In this document: positions 32,940 to 43,055 of the stretch, one piece after another
How positions within the stretch are numbered: the stretch's first letter is position 1
Layout of the letters: each line of letters opens with the position of its first letter
Assembly: GCA_948567375.1 (NCBI GenBank)
Contig: OX419757.1
Coordinates: forward strand, 24,236,732-24,300,731
Origin: Lunularia cruciata
Taxonomy: Eukaryota; Streptophyta; Marchantiopsida; Lunulariales; Lunulariaceae
DNA: 64,000 bases
Direction of reading: 5' to 3'
Made by a program: the position numbers and the translations under genes
The notes under the pieces: model-generated
What the model was told of the DNA's origin: nothing
Seen by the model: only the letters and a program-made list of their open reading frames with translations
Database searches by the model: none

Positions 32940-33611
32940 GGTGGCATTCGTAGTGAACTGTTGTTTAGTATTCATATTTCTGAAGATAGGTAAAGCAACG
33001 TGCTGATTCAGTGCTCGTTGCTTGAGCTTAATTCCAAGTATCAACTTTGTGTCTATGTTTGTGAGTTGGGGAGAATTTCAAAGTGCAAATAAGTGTGCTT
33101 GGTGGATGTTGGATTCCACAACCTTGATCTTCATTCTATGTGTTTGATCCTGAGTGAGGTGCAATCAAAGCAATGCCTTGACAAATTTGAGAGGAATTGT
33201 AGTGTTGGTAGTATTCTGTATTTGAGAGTGCAGCGCAAAGTTGATGTAAAGAAATTTTGATCGAAGAAGTTGTGCCTTTAGTGGAGGGGTGGAACACAAT
33301 TTTGAGGCAAAGTCATTTTACAATGAAGTGTCATCTTTGGAAGAATCTGAATCATCACAATCAAGATTTGTTTGGACAGAATTTGCTATGTTGTGATTAA
33401 AGAGTGTGCATTTGTGACAAGTTGTCAAGATTGTGAGCTTGTTACTCTCTTTTGGGTGTAGTTGCTACCTGAGAGGTTAAAGAAGAACCCAAGAAGGACT
33501 AAATTGTTACTTTGCTTTGTATTTGGACATTTTTGACCAGTATCTCTATGGGAATGAACTTTACTTACCTGATTACCGCAAAAGTGATATTTTTCGGGTT
33601 GTCATAGCATA

Positions 33612-34130
33612 ATTGAAGAGTGCAATAATTGGTTGATTCCAAGCTAGAAATGTCACACGAGCTGCACGAGATAGGTTGGCAAAGTTGAAGCAAATTGGCT
33701 CTATAAGAAGTTACATCATGCAATTCTAGAAGACCATTATACAATTCTAGAACACCATCATGAAAATTCCAAATATACTAGAACATGAAGTTGTGGATCA
33801 ATTTTTGAGGGGGTTGAAGTCACAAACTAAATAAGAGGTCTCTATGCAAGAGCCACAACACTTGGAGGAATTCATGCAATTGGCCAAATGGTTTGATTCC
33901 TTGGTTGCAACAACGAGGTATCAACCTTGACCACCACAAAACCTACCGATACATTACTCATGGGTTGAAGAGCTGGCACCAATGGAGATTGGTGCTATTC
34001 AATGGAGATACTTGATGCTACAAATAGGGAAAAATAATGACAAAATAGTGGTTATTTCTATTGTTGCCATATTGGACATTTCATTGCTAAATGTCCACTC
34101 AAGAATAAGTGACCTTGACAAGTCATCCAT
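33612..34130 (+). pseudogene. G2-H gag, part after copy D, with knuckle
   Basis: Resumes with ARDRLAKLKQIGSIRSYIMQ and FLRGLKSQTK, a common gag segment, and EEFMQLAKWFDSLVATTRYQ. The knuckle at about 34044-34105 reads YFYCCHIGHFIAKC: the first Cys of the CCHC set is Tyr, the rest is intact. Confidence 0.7.
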
Positions 34131-34199
34131 ATAGAGTTTGTGGAGCAAAATGATCAGGGAAATGAGGAATCCCAATAGGAGATCTGTTGGGAACTTGAT

Positions 34200-34560
34200 T
34201 AGTTCCAAAGCAATCAAAGGCTTGACCTATGCAAGTTTGTTTCACTTGCAAGGTATGATATCTAATGGTAGTTGTAGGATATTGGTTGATTTAGGAAGTT
34301 GAAAAAATTGCTTGTTTATGCAATTAGCAAAGAAATTACATATTCTTATCAAGCTTGTAATTGGAAGTAGATTGATGATGGTGATGGTAGAAAGAGTTTT
34401 GCATTCCGTACCTTACATCTTGTTATCTTCAAGATTGGAAAAGAGTATTTAGAGTGTATAAGGTTTGTAGTAGCACCTCTACACTATGATATCATTCTAG
34501 GTCTACCTTGGCTTGAACGTCATAAGGTTCAAGTTGATTGCAACCAATGATAAATTCAAG
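34200..34560 (+). pseudogene. G2-H protease
   Basis: Contains ILVDLGS (family LVDSGS, catalytic Ser changed to Leu), KLVIGSRLMM and YDIILGLPWLERHKVQ. Frameshifted near 34290 and 34390. Confidence 0.7.
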
Positions 34561-34889
34561 TACAACATCAAAGTAGGAATTTTTGATTAGGTTGCCTGGC
34601 ACCTCTAAGTAAGATGGGAACCTTGTCAAGAATGTAGCCATAGAGAAAGCTTTGAAGGAAGATGAGTCCCAAGATGGGAATTTTGTTAAGAAAACAACTA
34701 TGGAGTAAGCTTTGAAGAGAGATGAGTCTCTAGATAGGAAGCTTGTCAATGAAGTAGCCATGAAGCAAGCTTTGGAGGAAAATAAGTCTATTTTTTTAAT
34801 GTGGATCAAACAAATTGCACAAAGAGGATCTGAGGAGAGTCAGGAGCCTCATCAAGCAATGGTTAATTAAATAGTTTTGGAGTTTGTGG

Positions 34890-35520
34890 ATGTGTTTTCA
34901 GATGATCTACCAAAGGGATTACCCTCTAATTGTGGTATAACTTTCAAGATTGAGTTATTGCAAAGGAGTAATCCAATGAGTAGACCAATCTATCGGCTCT
35001 CACCAAAGGAATAAGAGGAGTTGCAAATAACACTTACAAAGTTGTTGGAGAAGGATTTTGTATGACATAGTACATCTCCTTGAAGAGCACGTGTACTATT
35101 CATTCCAAAGAAAGATGGAGGACTTCATTTTTGTATTGATTCCAATGGGCTCAATAAACAAACAGTGGAGAATCCCTTGCCTCAAATTGATGATTTGCTT
35201 GATTAGTTGAGAAGAGCACAATATTTCTCCAAGTTGGATCTTTGCAATGGCTATTGGCAAATCTCCATTGATAGAAAGGATGTGCAAAAGAATACCTTTT
35301 GCATAAGGTATGGGCATTTTGAGTGGGGAGTTCTACCTTTTGGGTTCACTAATGCTCCCATAATCTTCATGGATCATATGCATCGGGTGTTGGATGGATT
35401 ATTGGATTGATACATGGTGGTGTTCTTGGAAGATATCTTAATCTATAATAAGATAAAGGTATAACATATAAATCATGTACGAGAAGTCCTAAGAAGACTA
35501 CAAGAGTGGAAATTTTACTG
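34890..35520 (+). pseudogene. G2-H reverse transcriptase
   Basis: Motifs in order: [67 protein letters not shown] (catalytic Asp), WGVLPFGFTNAPIIFMDHMH and the active-site box FLEDILIYN (35423-35434), where the first Asp of the DD pair is Glu. The frame 35207-35410 is uninterrupted; stops flank it. The copy could not work as a polymerase. Confidence 0.85.
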
Positions 35521-35589
35521 CAAGAAGTCAAAATGTGCCTTTTGGCAAAAGGAAGTTATCTTCTTGGATCACAAGATCTCATCAAAGGG

Positions 35590-36240
35590 GATCAAGATGA
35601 AAGAGTAGAAAATCAAGGCCATTATTGATTGGTCTACTCCAAAAGATGCTATAAAATTATGGTCATTTAATGGATTGGCCAGTTTTTTCCGACGGTTCAT
35701 CCACTATTATGCCCATGTGGCCGTACCATTGATTGATCTCTTAGGGAAGAACTTGAGCTTTTAATATACCACCAAGCACAAAGAAGCATTCCAAAAGCTG
35801 AAGCATATGATGTCTTCAAAACCCATTCTTCAACCATATGATCCTCAACTGCCTTGTATGGTTGATTTTGATGCTTCTAACTTTACAATTGGACCCGTGT
35901 TGCAACAAGAATTCCTAGATGGATTACATCTCATTGCCTTTATGTCTCACTGACTAAATATAGCTGAAAGAATTACTCTGCTCAAGATTGGGAACAACTA
36001 GCAAAGGTATATGCCACCAAGGTATGGAGGGTTTATCTCTTCGGAAAACAAGTGATCATGCAAACTAATCACAAACCATTGTTGTAGACATTACACTTGG
36101 AATCAACATCATAAAATGGAAGAAGCAACATAAAGAATCAACATCATCAATGGAAGAAGCAACTTCAATTGTTTGAAATCAAACTTGAGTATTAACTAGG
36201 TCAATTCTATATCATCCTTGATGCCTTGTCATGATCTCCT
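35590..36240 (+). pseudogene. G2-H RNase H
   Basis: Contains the thumb/connection phrase FNGLASFFRRFIHYYAHVAV, then CMVDFDASNFTIGPVLQQEF with the DAS motif intact, and ISLEYxL-like end. Around 36100-36170 a unit of about 37 bp (CAACATCAT...ATGGAAGAAGCAAC) is duplicated in tandem, which breaks the frame. Confidence 0.7.
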
Positions 36241-36282
36241 GATTTAAAGTCCCTTCCTCTCATCACAACCGCCATTACAACG

Positions 36283-37260
36283 GTGTTAATCAACTCCAAG
36301 GTCCAAAACAAGTTTAGGTCAACTCTACAACAAGATCCCTTCTTCCAGATGATACACGGTCGTCTTGCAACATGCAACAAGGAGTACAACACCTTCTCCT
36401 TCAAGGAAGGCCTTCTATTCCATGAGGACTGGATATATGTTCTAGCCAAGGGTGATCTCCAACTTGTGTTCCCCAAAGAAGCCCATGACTTACCAATTGT
36501 TGGTCACATGGGTGTGGACAAGACCTTGGGTACTCTCCAATGCCAATGGTGGTGGTCCAACATGGCACAAGATGTTTGAGAGTTTTTCTGATCATGTGAG
36601 AGCTACCAATGCAACAAGGCCAACAATTAGAAACCAAGTGGACTCCTTCAGCCACTCCACATTCCATCTACTTGATGGGAATATGTGAGCTTTGATCTCA
36701 TTATGTCCTTGCCCAAAATGAAGCAAGGTCACATACTGATTGTGGTGTTTGTGGATAATCTTAGTAAGAAAATCCATTTGGCACCAATCTTTGATACCAT
36801 GGATTCTCCAAAATTGGCATAGATCTACTTTGATACTATCTTCAAGCATCAAGGGATGCTTCGTGTACTCGTCTCTAACCATGATCATCAATTTACTAGG
36901 AAATTTTAGCAAGCACTCTTCCAAATTCTCAACACCAAGCTTCTTTGTCCATGGCCTATCATCCTCAAATTGATAGACAAATTGAACATGCAAATTGCAC
37001 CTTGGAGGATATACTTTGTGCCTTTGTCAACATCCACTATACCAATTGTGATGAATGTCTTGCAACTACGGAGTTTGCATACAATAATTCCACATATGCA
37101 AGCATCAGATTCTCTCCTATCTTCCTCAATTTTGTCCAAAATCCACTTGTTCCAGATTCTCTTCTTGCTCTTCCTTCATCTCATGTCCCTCATACCTCTA
37201 CCTTCTTTACCACCATATCCCAATCCCTCCAACAAGCCAAATCTCATCTCCTTGTTGCTT
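36283..37260 (+). pseudogene. G2-H integrase
   Basis: Frame 36283-36579 holds the HHCC domain: CNKEYNTFSFKEGLLFHEDW, KEAHDLPIVGHMGVDKTLGT and LQCQWWWSNMAQDV. The core follows with SFDLIMSLPKMKQGHILIVV (first Asp), IFKHQGMLRVLVSNHDHQF (second Asp region) and, in frame 36945-37262, MAYHPQIDRQIEHANCTLED with the Glu position altered, then DECLATTEFAYNNSTYASIR. Four frames are needed to read it. Confidence 0.85.
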
Positions 37261-37299
37261 AGAATCAGCAAAAAAAACATTGGACCACCATCATTGTGA

Positions 37300-37700
37300 T
37301 CTCACTTTTCAAGTTGGTGATAAGGTCATTCTCTCCTCTAGTAACCTACTCCTTCCACTTGATACCTAAGTTTGTAAACTTGCCTCTTATTGGATAGGAC
37401 CCTTTGATGTCACTCAAATTATCTCTCTTGTTGCTTATTAACTTGCTTTGCCTTGTCATATGCGTATCCACCCTATCTTTCACATTTGAAAGTTGAAACC
37501 CTTTTTTTCCTAACCCATCTTCTTCTTTTTCCTCTTGTGTCCAACCTCCTCTTGTCCCTATCAATGATCATGTGGAGTCATAGTTGATTGTATCCTTGCG
37601 CATCACCACATTCAACAAGGTCACAAACAACATATAGAGTACAAGGTTCTTTTGAAAAGGTATTCCCTTCATGATGCCACATGGAAACTCTCTTTCTCAT
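37300..37700 (+). pseudogene. G2-H integrase tail and chromodomain
   Basis: After the integrase linker the sequence encodes VDCILAHHHIQQGHKQHIEY then KVLLKRYSLHDATW (about 37575-37685), a chromodomain whose WKGY loop has become LKRY. The same domain is seen in all other G2 copies. Confidence 0.75.
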
Positions 37701-37765
37701 CTTTACAATGCACAAACGGCCATCCAAGAGTTTGAAGCTTCAATGGTGATGATGAAATCACCAAA

Positions 37766-37781
37766 TAGTGGTAGGGGAATA
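37766..37781 (+). other. G2-H polypurine tract
   Basis: AGTGGTAGGGGAAT-type purine run immediately before the 3' LTR; the expected plus-strand primer. Confidence 0.6.
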
Positions 37782-38161
37782 TGTAATAATATGGAATTTA
37801 GCAACAAATTAGTTAGGGCTAACAAAGTAGCAAATAGGACAAATTAGCCTAGAGTATTTCAAAAGCATCTAGGAAGATTCTTGGGAAGCTTCCCGGCTAG
37901 CTTAGCTTGCACCCCAAGTAGGTAGCTTCTAAAAGCTTCCAACTAGCTTAGCTTACATGCCAAGTAAGTGACTTCTAGAAGGAAGCTTCTTGAGAAGCTT
38001 CCCGGTTAAATTGGCTTACACTCCAAGAAAGCAGCTTAAGAAAGCTTCTTGAGAAACTTCCCAAAGCCAAAGCTCATACTAGGCATTTGGAGTTCCTCAT
38101 TCAATTGTCCCAATGTGAGATTCCATTCTCTCATTTCTCTCCTCTGTCTTGGTCTTTTACA
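37782..38161 (+). repeat. G2-H 3' LTR (380 bp)
   Basis: TGTAATAATATGGAATTTAGC... to ...GGTCTTTTACA. Matches the 5' LTR except for a deletion of about 30 bp that removes the TATA box. Three ~62-bp tandem units are kept. Confidence 0.85.
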
Positions 38162-38568
38162 TTAAGGCTACTGATCAAATTAGGGGATCACTATTTGCAC
38201 CATCAAATGTGCCATCAATAGCATTGTTATGGCTGAAGACCTAGGTTGAGCAAAGGGGTATAACTTTGAAGTGCAATTTCAAATAGCTCACTTCTCTTAT
38301 GTTGAGTCTTTGAGTTCTTGGCTATAGTGGACAAAGGCTGGCAAGCATCACTTGGAGTCTAAGTGGGTGTGGCTTGACTTTAATTAGTGTCTACTTGTTG
38401 GTAGATTATTGATTGAAGCATTGAGTACATATCTAATCTTGAGTGTGATTTGAGTGGAAGAATGAATTTATTGATTGTGGCACTTGAGACTTATATGTGA
38501 GTTGTGCTTCTAGAGTGTATGATGTTAATAACAATGTATATTGTGTAGCAATGTCTATATGTATGATA

Positions 38569-39494
38569 GGTGAGATGAATATGATATTGGTCAATAAATT
38601 GCTTTTGTTGATTTTGAGCAATGAGAATATGAGACTTGGCTTGGTGTAAGGATTTAGATAATATATACAAGAAGGTAGAAGTATGAGCACCATGAGATTG
38701 CAAACATGCAAGAAAGGAATTCTAAACAAGTGGATCTTGCACAAAATTAAGGAACAAGAGATAACTTAGTTCTTGCATGTTTGGCATTATTGTAGCCAAA
38801 CTTGGAAGCTACAAGATAAGTATCCCAATTAGTATGGTGAAAGTTGACAAAGACACAAAGCATATCTTCTAAGGTACAATTTGCACATTTGGTGTATCTA
38901 TCAATTCAAAGATGATAGGTCAGAGATAAAGCAAACTTGGTGCCAAGTAGCTTGAAAAGTGCTTACTAAAATTTACCAGTGAATCAAGGTTCATGGTTGG
39001 AGATGTAGGAGCATCCCTTGATGCTTGAAGACATTTTCAAGTAGATGTAGGCCAATATTAGAACATCAATTGTATTAAGGGTAGGTGCTAAAATATTTTG
39101 CCTGTTAAGCTTATCAATGAACACCACAATTGATTTATGACCTTGGTTCATCCTTGGCAAGGATGTGATGAGATCTAAACTCACATGTTCCCATCAAGCA
39201 TATTAGATAGGAAGTGGTTGGAGTAGTTAACCTGGCTTTTGGTCGCTAGCTTTGTTGTATTGGCAATTCTCACATGATTGGACAAAGTATTGAACTTCAT
39301 GTGCCATGTTTGGCCATTACCATTTTCATTGTAGAATACTCAAGATCTTATCTAACCCCCATGTGTTTGGCAATTGGTAAGTCATGAATTTCCCCTTGAA
39401 GTTGCATCAAGCGTAGATCTCCCACAATTGGAACATAGATACAATTCTTGCAATATAAAAGCCCTTTTTTATTGAAACAATGTTGTGATCCTTG
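38569..39494 (-). pseudogene. G2-2 integrase
   Basis: Minus strand. The core start at 39184-38984 reads MSLDLITSLPRMNQGHKSIV then VFIDKLNRQNILAPTLNTID. The zinc-binding domain lies at about 39480-39290. The linker toward the chromodomain is at 38760-38569 and rejoins 19328 after removal of T3d. More decayed than in G2-3. Confidence 0.7.
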
Positions 39495-39865
39495 TGTAAA
39501 AGACCAAGGAGAAAAATAGGAGAATGGAAGATCACATTTGGACTCTTGAATGGGAGAAACTCAAAATGTCTAGCATGAGCATGGGCTTTGGTATTTATAA
39601 GGAACATTCAAGGCTCTTGAGAAGCTTCTTAGGAAACTTCTTAAAATTTGCCTTCTTAGAGTGCAAGCTAAGCTAACAAAGAAGTTTCATTCTAGAAGCC
39701 ACCTACTTGGTGTGCAAGCTAGCTAGCTAAGAAGCTTTCTAAGAAGCTTCTTCCTAGAAGTCACCACTTGGCATACACATTACCCAATACTTGAAAGGTA
39801 CTAAGTAGCTTCTTAGATGCTTCTAGAATATTTTTATATATCTTGGCTAATTTGGCTAATTTGAT
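39495..39865 (-). repeat. Truncated G2-family solo LTR in G2-2
   Basis: TGTAAAAGACC... with TATTTATAAGG and AAGCTTC units, matching G2 LTRs; the last ~60 bp to the usual TTACA end are missing. It lies at the integrase/RNase H boundary and some RNase H sequence is lost with it. Confidence 0.7.
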
Positions 39866-39869
39866 TGTT

Positions 39870-41000
39870 ATCAAGTATAGAAATTGCTTTTTGTTGCATT
39901 TAGTTGTCTAGATACAAGCCTATGGGCTGCATCCTATCTCCAATTGCATGTTGCAACACAACTCCAATTGCACAGTCAGAAGCATCAAAATCAATCACAC
40001 AAGGTTATAGAGGATCATATGGTTGGAGGATGGGTTGTGAAGACATTGTATCCTTCAGCTTCTTGTTTGGTGCTCCATTCAAAGCTTATTGTCTTTCTTG
40101 AGAGGTCAATTAAGAATCCAACCACATGAGCAAACTAATGGATGAACCACCAATAAAAACTTACCAATCCATTGAGTCTCCCAACTTCTACAATGTCCTT
40201 TGAATTAGGCCACTTGGTAATGGCCTAGACTTTCTTCTCTTCCATCTTGAGTCCCTTGGCTAAAACCTTATGGCCTAAGAAGGTAACTTCCTTTTGGTCA
40301 CTTGGACTTCTTGTAATAGAACTTCCAGGTATTCTTCTCAAGACTTGTCAAACATGGTTCTTGTGTTTTGGTGCTACTATAAATCAAAATATCATCCATG
40401 AACATTACCATGTACTGATCCAATAGCCCATCTAGCACTCAATAAATTTGATCCATGAAGACTGTTGGAGTATTAATGAGCCTAAAAGGTAAAACTCTTT
40501 GTTCAAAATGCATGTATCTTGTACAAAAAGTAAATTTTGCACATCCATTCCATCAGGTGATATTTGCTAGTAGCTATATCAAAGATCCAATTTTGAGAAG
40601 TATCAAGCTCTACTCATTTGATCCAAAAAATCATCAATTTGAGATAAAGGATACGCATTCTCCACAAGTTTTTATTGAGGCTATACAGAATTGAAGTTCT
40701 TGATCGTTCTTCAAGACAAATGTACTATTTCATATAAAATATTTCTCCAACAACTCCGTTAGTGTTGTTTGAAGCTCTTCTACTCATTGGAGTACTTCTT
40801 GGCAATAACTTGATCTTAAAAGGCATACCACTATCAAAGGGTAACTCCTTTGGCCTATCATTTGGAAACACATCTACAAACTCCTCAACTATCTAATCAA
40901 AAATTGCTTAATGAAGCTTTTGGCTCTCATCAGATTCTCTTTGCGCAATTGGCTTGATTCACATTGCAAATATAGTAATATCTTCCTCCAAAGCTTGCTC
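39870..41000 (-). pseudogene. G2-2 RNase H and reverse transcriptase
   Basis: Aligns with 13950-15240 of G2-1. The active-site box reads FMDDIL (40402-40391 on the minus strand), the only G2 copy here with both Asp residues kept. Upstream are LP-F-type and KKD-type remnants. No frame longer than about 80 residues survives. Confidence 0.7.
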
Positions 41001-41099
41001 TACAGTTGCTTTAGGGAAAAACTTCCCATCTTGGGACTGACTCTTCTTAGGTGTCTTATTGAGAGGCGCAAAACAACCTAACTAGTAATTCTTGCCTTG

Positions 41100-41560
41100 A
41101 TGTTGTTCTTTAATTTGTCATTGGGTCCAATCAAATTGAACCTTATGATGTTGAATCCAAGGTATACCTAGAATGACACCATAATGTACGGGTGTTACTA
41201 CAAACCTCACACACTTTGAATACTCCTTCACAATCTTGAATATAACATGATGTGAAGTACAAAATATAAAACTCTTTCTACCATCCACCATAATCAATCT
41301 ACAAATATTATCTTGATAGCAGTACATAATTCCTTGCTAATTGTATGGACATGCAATATGTGAACTCCCAAAATCAACCAAAATCCTACAATCACCATCA
41401 AATATCATACCTTGCAAGTGAAGTAAACTTGCATAAGTCAAACTCAATCCCATTGAAACAAATCAAGTTCCTAATAAGTGGCTCAATATCTCCAACTATG
41501 ATTCGTTGTTTCCCAAATCCTCATGTTCAAGAAACTCCATTTGGGCAATAGGTCAAGTTT
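41100..41560 (-). pseudogene. G2-2 protease
   Basis: Frame 41327-41118 has ICRLIMVDGRKSFIFCTSHH and HYGVILGIPWIQHHKVQFDW, the conserved protease C-terminal motif. The active-site Asp region lies near 41390 and is frameshifted. Confidence 0.7.
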
Positions 41561-42660
41561 AGGGTTGGACTCTTAGTTGGACATTTAGTAATACAATGTC
41601 ATATTTGGTGGCAATAGAAACACCCACCATTTTATTGTAATATTTCTCTATCTACATTGCCAAGTGGTCTCCATTAAATGCAATCAATCTCCATCAATAA
41701 CAGATCCTATAACCATGTGTGCTCTATTTGTAGGTTTTGTGAAAGTCTAGGTCAAGACCTAGTTGTGGCAACCAAGGAATCAAAGCATTCAGCCAATTGC
41801 ATGGCTTTGTCCAAGTATTTGGACTCCTACATGATCACTTCTAGTTTGATGTGTGATTTCAAGCCCCTCACAAATTGATCTAGAGCTTCACCTTCCAAGG
41901 TCTCAAGAATTGGCAATATGATGGTTGAAATTAAATATGAATATGAATATGATGGTTGGAATTGAGTGATGTAGCTCATTAGAGAACTAATTTCCTTTAA
42001 CTCTACCAATCTATCTCTTGTAGCTCATGCAACATTTACCACTTAGAATCTCCCAACTATTGCACTCTTGAATTCTCCCATGTCAAGATTGGTGCAACAA
42101 ACTGCCATCGACCTTGCTCCACTTGGAATCCCCACCATAATTTTTCTTCTCCATCTAATTGGCTTGAATTCAATAGAATCTATCTCTGTTCATCTTGAAG
42201 ATTTGTAGCTTCAAAATAGCATTTGCAATCAAACACAACATTCACCATTGCACTTAGGAGATTCTTGCCTTCAAATACCTTTGTTCTCAAAATTTGAATT
42301 TTCACTTCTCCTTCTTGTAGTATCATTCTACATGCTCTTGTTGTTGATGATCTCTCTCTTCCAACAATCAAATAAGGTGTTCAATTTGTTGTTGTATACC
42401 AATGATAATTTTGGGTATCATGACCATGATTAATACTCTATCAAATTACATATAATTATCAACTTAAATTAATTAGATGCAAAATTTCCACTACTTATAG
42501 TAAGTTACAAACAAAAGTATCAATGGTTCTTCAGACAAGGTGATTGCATTCAAAACAATTGCCCAAAGCATGAAATGATGAAATGTGTGAAATGAAACCT
42601 TGTTAGTACACGGACTCAAAAATCACTATCATTTGGAGGAAATGGATTTGGTGGTCCATA
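41561..42660 (-). pseudogene. G2-2 gag
   Basis: The knuckle near 41650-41600 reads CFYCHQI-stop-HCITKC, keeping the first Cys that other copies have lost. Frame 42009-41827 gives VELKEISSLMSYITQFQPSY and LDQFVRGLKSHIKLEVIM, a typical capsid segment. The gag start lies near 42430. A small in-frame repeat of TATGAA occurs at 41935-41955. Confidence 0.7.
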
Positions 42661-42693
42661 AATTCCTTCCATCCCATTCTTGCTCTAGTTCAA

Positions 42694-43050
42694 TGTAAAA
42701 GACCTAGGAGAGAAATAGGAGATTGGAAGATTAGAGTGAAAGATCATATTGGGACTTTCAAGAGAGGGAAAATCTAAATGCCTAACATGAACTTGGGCTT
42801 TGGTATTTATATGAAATATACAAATGTCTTGGGAAGCTTCTTTTTAGAAACCACCTACTTGGTGTGTAAGCTAAGCTAGCCAAAGAGCTTCCTTCTAGAA
42901 GTAAACTACTTTGCATAACCATCATTGGATACTTGGAAAGTACCAAGAAATGTAGATGCTTCTAGAAAATTTTAGAATTCCAAGGTTATTTGGCCTAGTT
43001 GCTAAATAATTAGCCTCTACTAACTTTTCTACTAATTTCATATTGTTACA
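42694..43050 (-). repeat. G2-2 5' LTR (357 bp)
   Basis: TGTAAAAGACC... to ...CATATTGTTACA; the neighbouring primer site (TTGAACTAGAGCAAG on the minus strand) is a mutated version of that in G2-3. Confidence 0.75.
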
Positions 43051-43055
43051 ACAAG

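Larger units (their letters stand above)
29874..33606 (+). mobile_element. Family Z copy D (LTR-like, 3.7 kb, most complete copy)
   Basis: Starts TGTGGTACCCACA, ends TTGTCATA (family TTGTCACA), flanked by GCAGA (29869-29873) and GCATA (33607-33611). Removing it gives GACATGGGCAGA-ATTGAAGAGTGCAATA, matching uninterrupted G2 gag at about 28185. Order: leader, a long decayed reading frame (30221-32814), TATA-like box at 32932 and a 675-bp 3' segment. No tRNA primer site, pol gene, terminal repeat or terminal inverted repeat beyond TGTG...CA. Interpreted as a solo LTR with a gene inside; a non-autonomous element without LTRs is the alternative. Confidence 0.8.
19453..38161 (+). mobile_element. 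G2-H: plus-strand chromovirus hosting G2-3 and copy D
   Basis: Flanked by an exact TTAAG duplication (19448-19452 and 38162-38166). The 5' LTR is 19453-19822 plus 29205-29246, split by G2-3. Then come the primer-binding site (29247), gag (split by copy D), knuckle, protease, RT, RNase H, integrase, chromodomain, polypurine tract and 3' LTR (37782-38161). Its own length is about 5.6 kb. It is the best preserved G2 copy, with several domains readable in long frames, but it still has stops throughout and an altered RT active site. Confidence 0.85.
19329..38568 (+). mobile_element. T3d: solo LTR-like unit split by G2-H
   Basis: Two pieces, 19329-19452 and 38167-38568 (about 526 bp together), align end to end with the T3 LTRs in the Copia element (T3a 559 bp, T3c 481 bp) in the opposite orientation. 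The left piece holds CATTTGTAGTGCCAAAGCTAG, the right piece GTGGGTGTGGCTTGACT and GTGTATGATGTTAATAAC. Removing it rejoins the G2-2 integrase text (CACCTAGTCAAAA to GGTGAGATGAATATGATATT, compare 12940-12965). A clean target duplication is not visible. G2-H inserted into it at TTAAG. Confidence 0.7.
18425..43050 (-). mobile_element. G2-2: outermost chromovirus of a five-level nest
   Basis: The two LTRs (18425-18845 and 42694-43050) share family ends and are flanked by AAAAG (18420-18424) and ACAAG (43051-43055), a 5-bp duplication with one mismatch. Between them lie minus-strand chromodomain (about 19150-18970), integrase (39480-38569), RNase H/RT (41000-39870), protease and gag. The integrase is split by T3d, which carries G2-H and all it contains (19329-38568). 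A further LTR fragment (39495-39865) sits in the integrase/RNase H boundary. Its own sequence is about 5.4 kb. Confidence 0.8.

Noticed and set aside
37346-37564. Minus-strand frame with GTRGGWTQEEKEEDGLGKKG
   Set aside because: Antisense of the integrase-chromodomain linker of G2-H.
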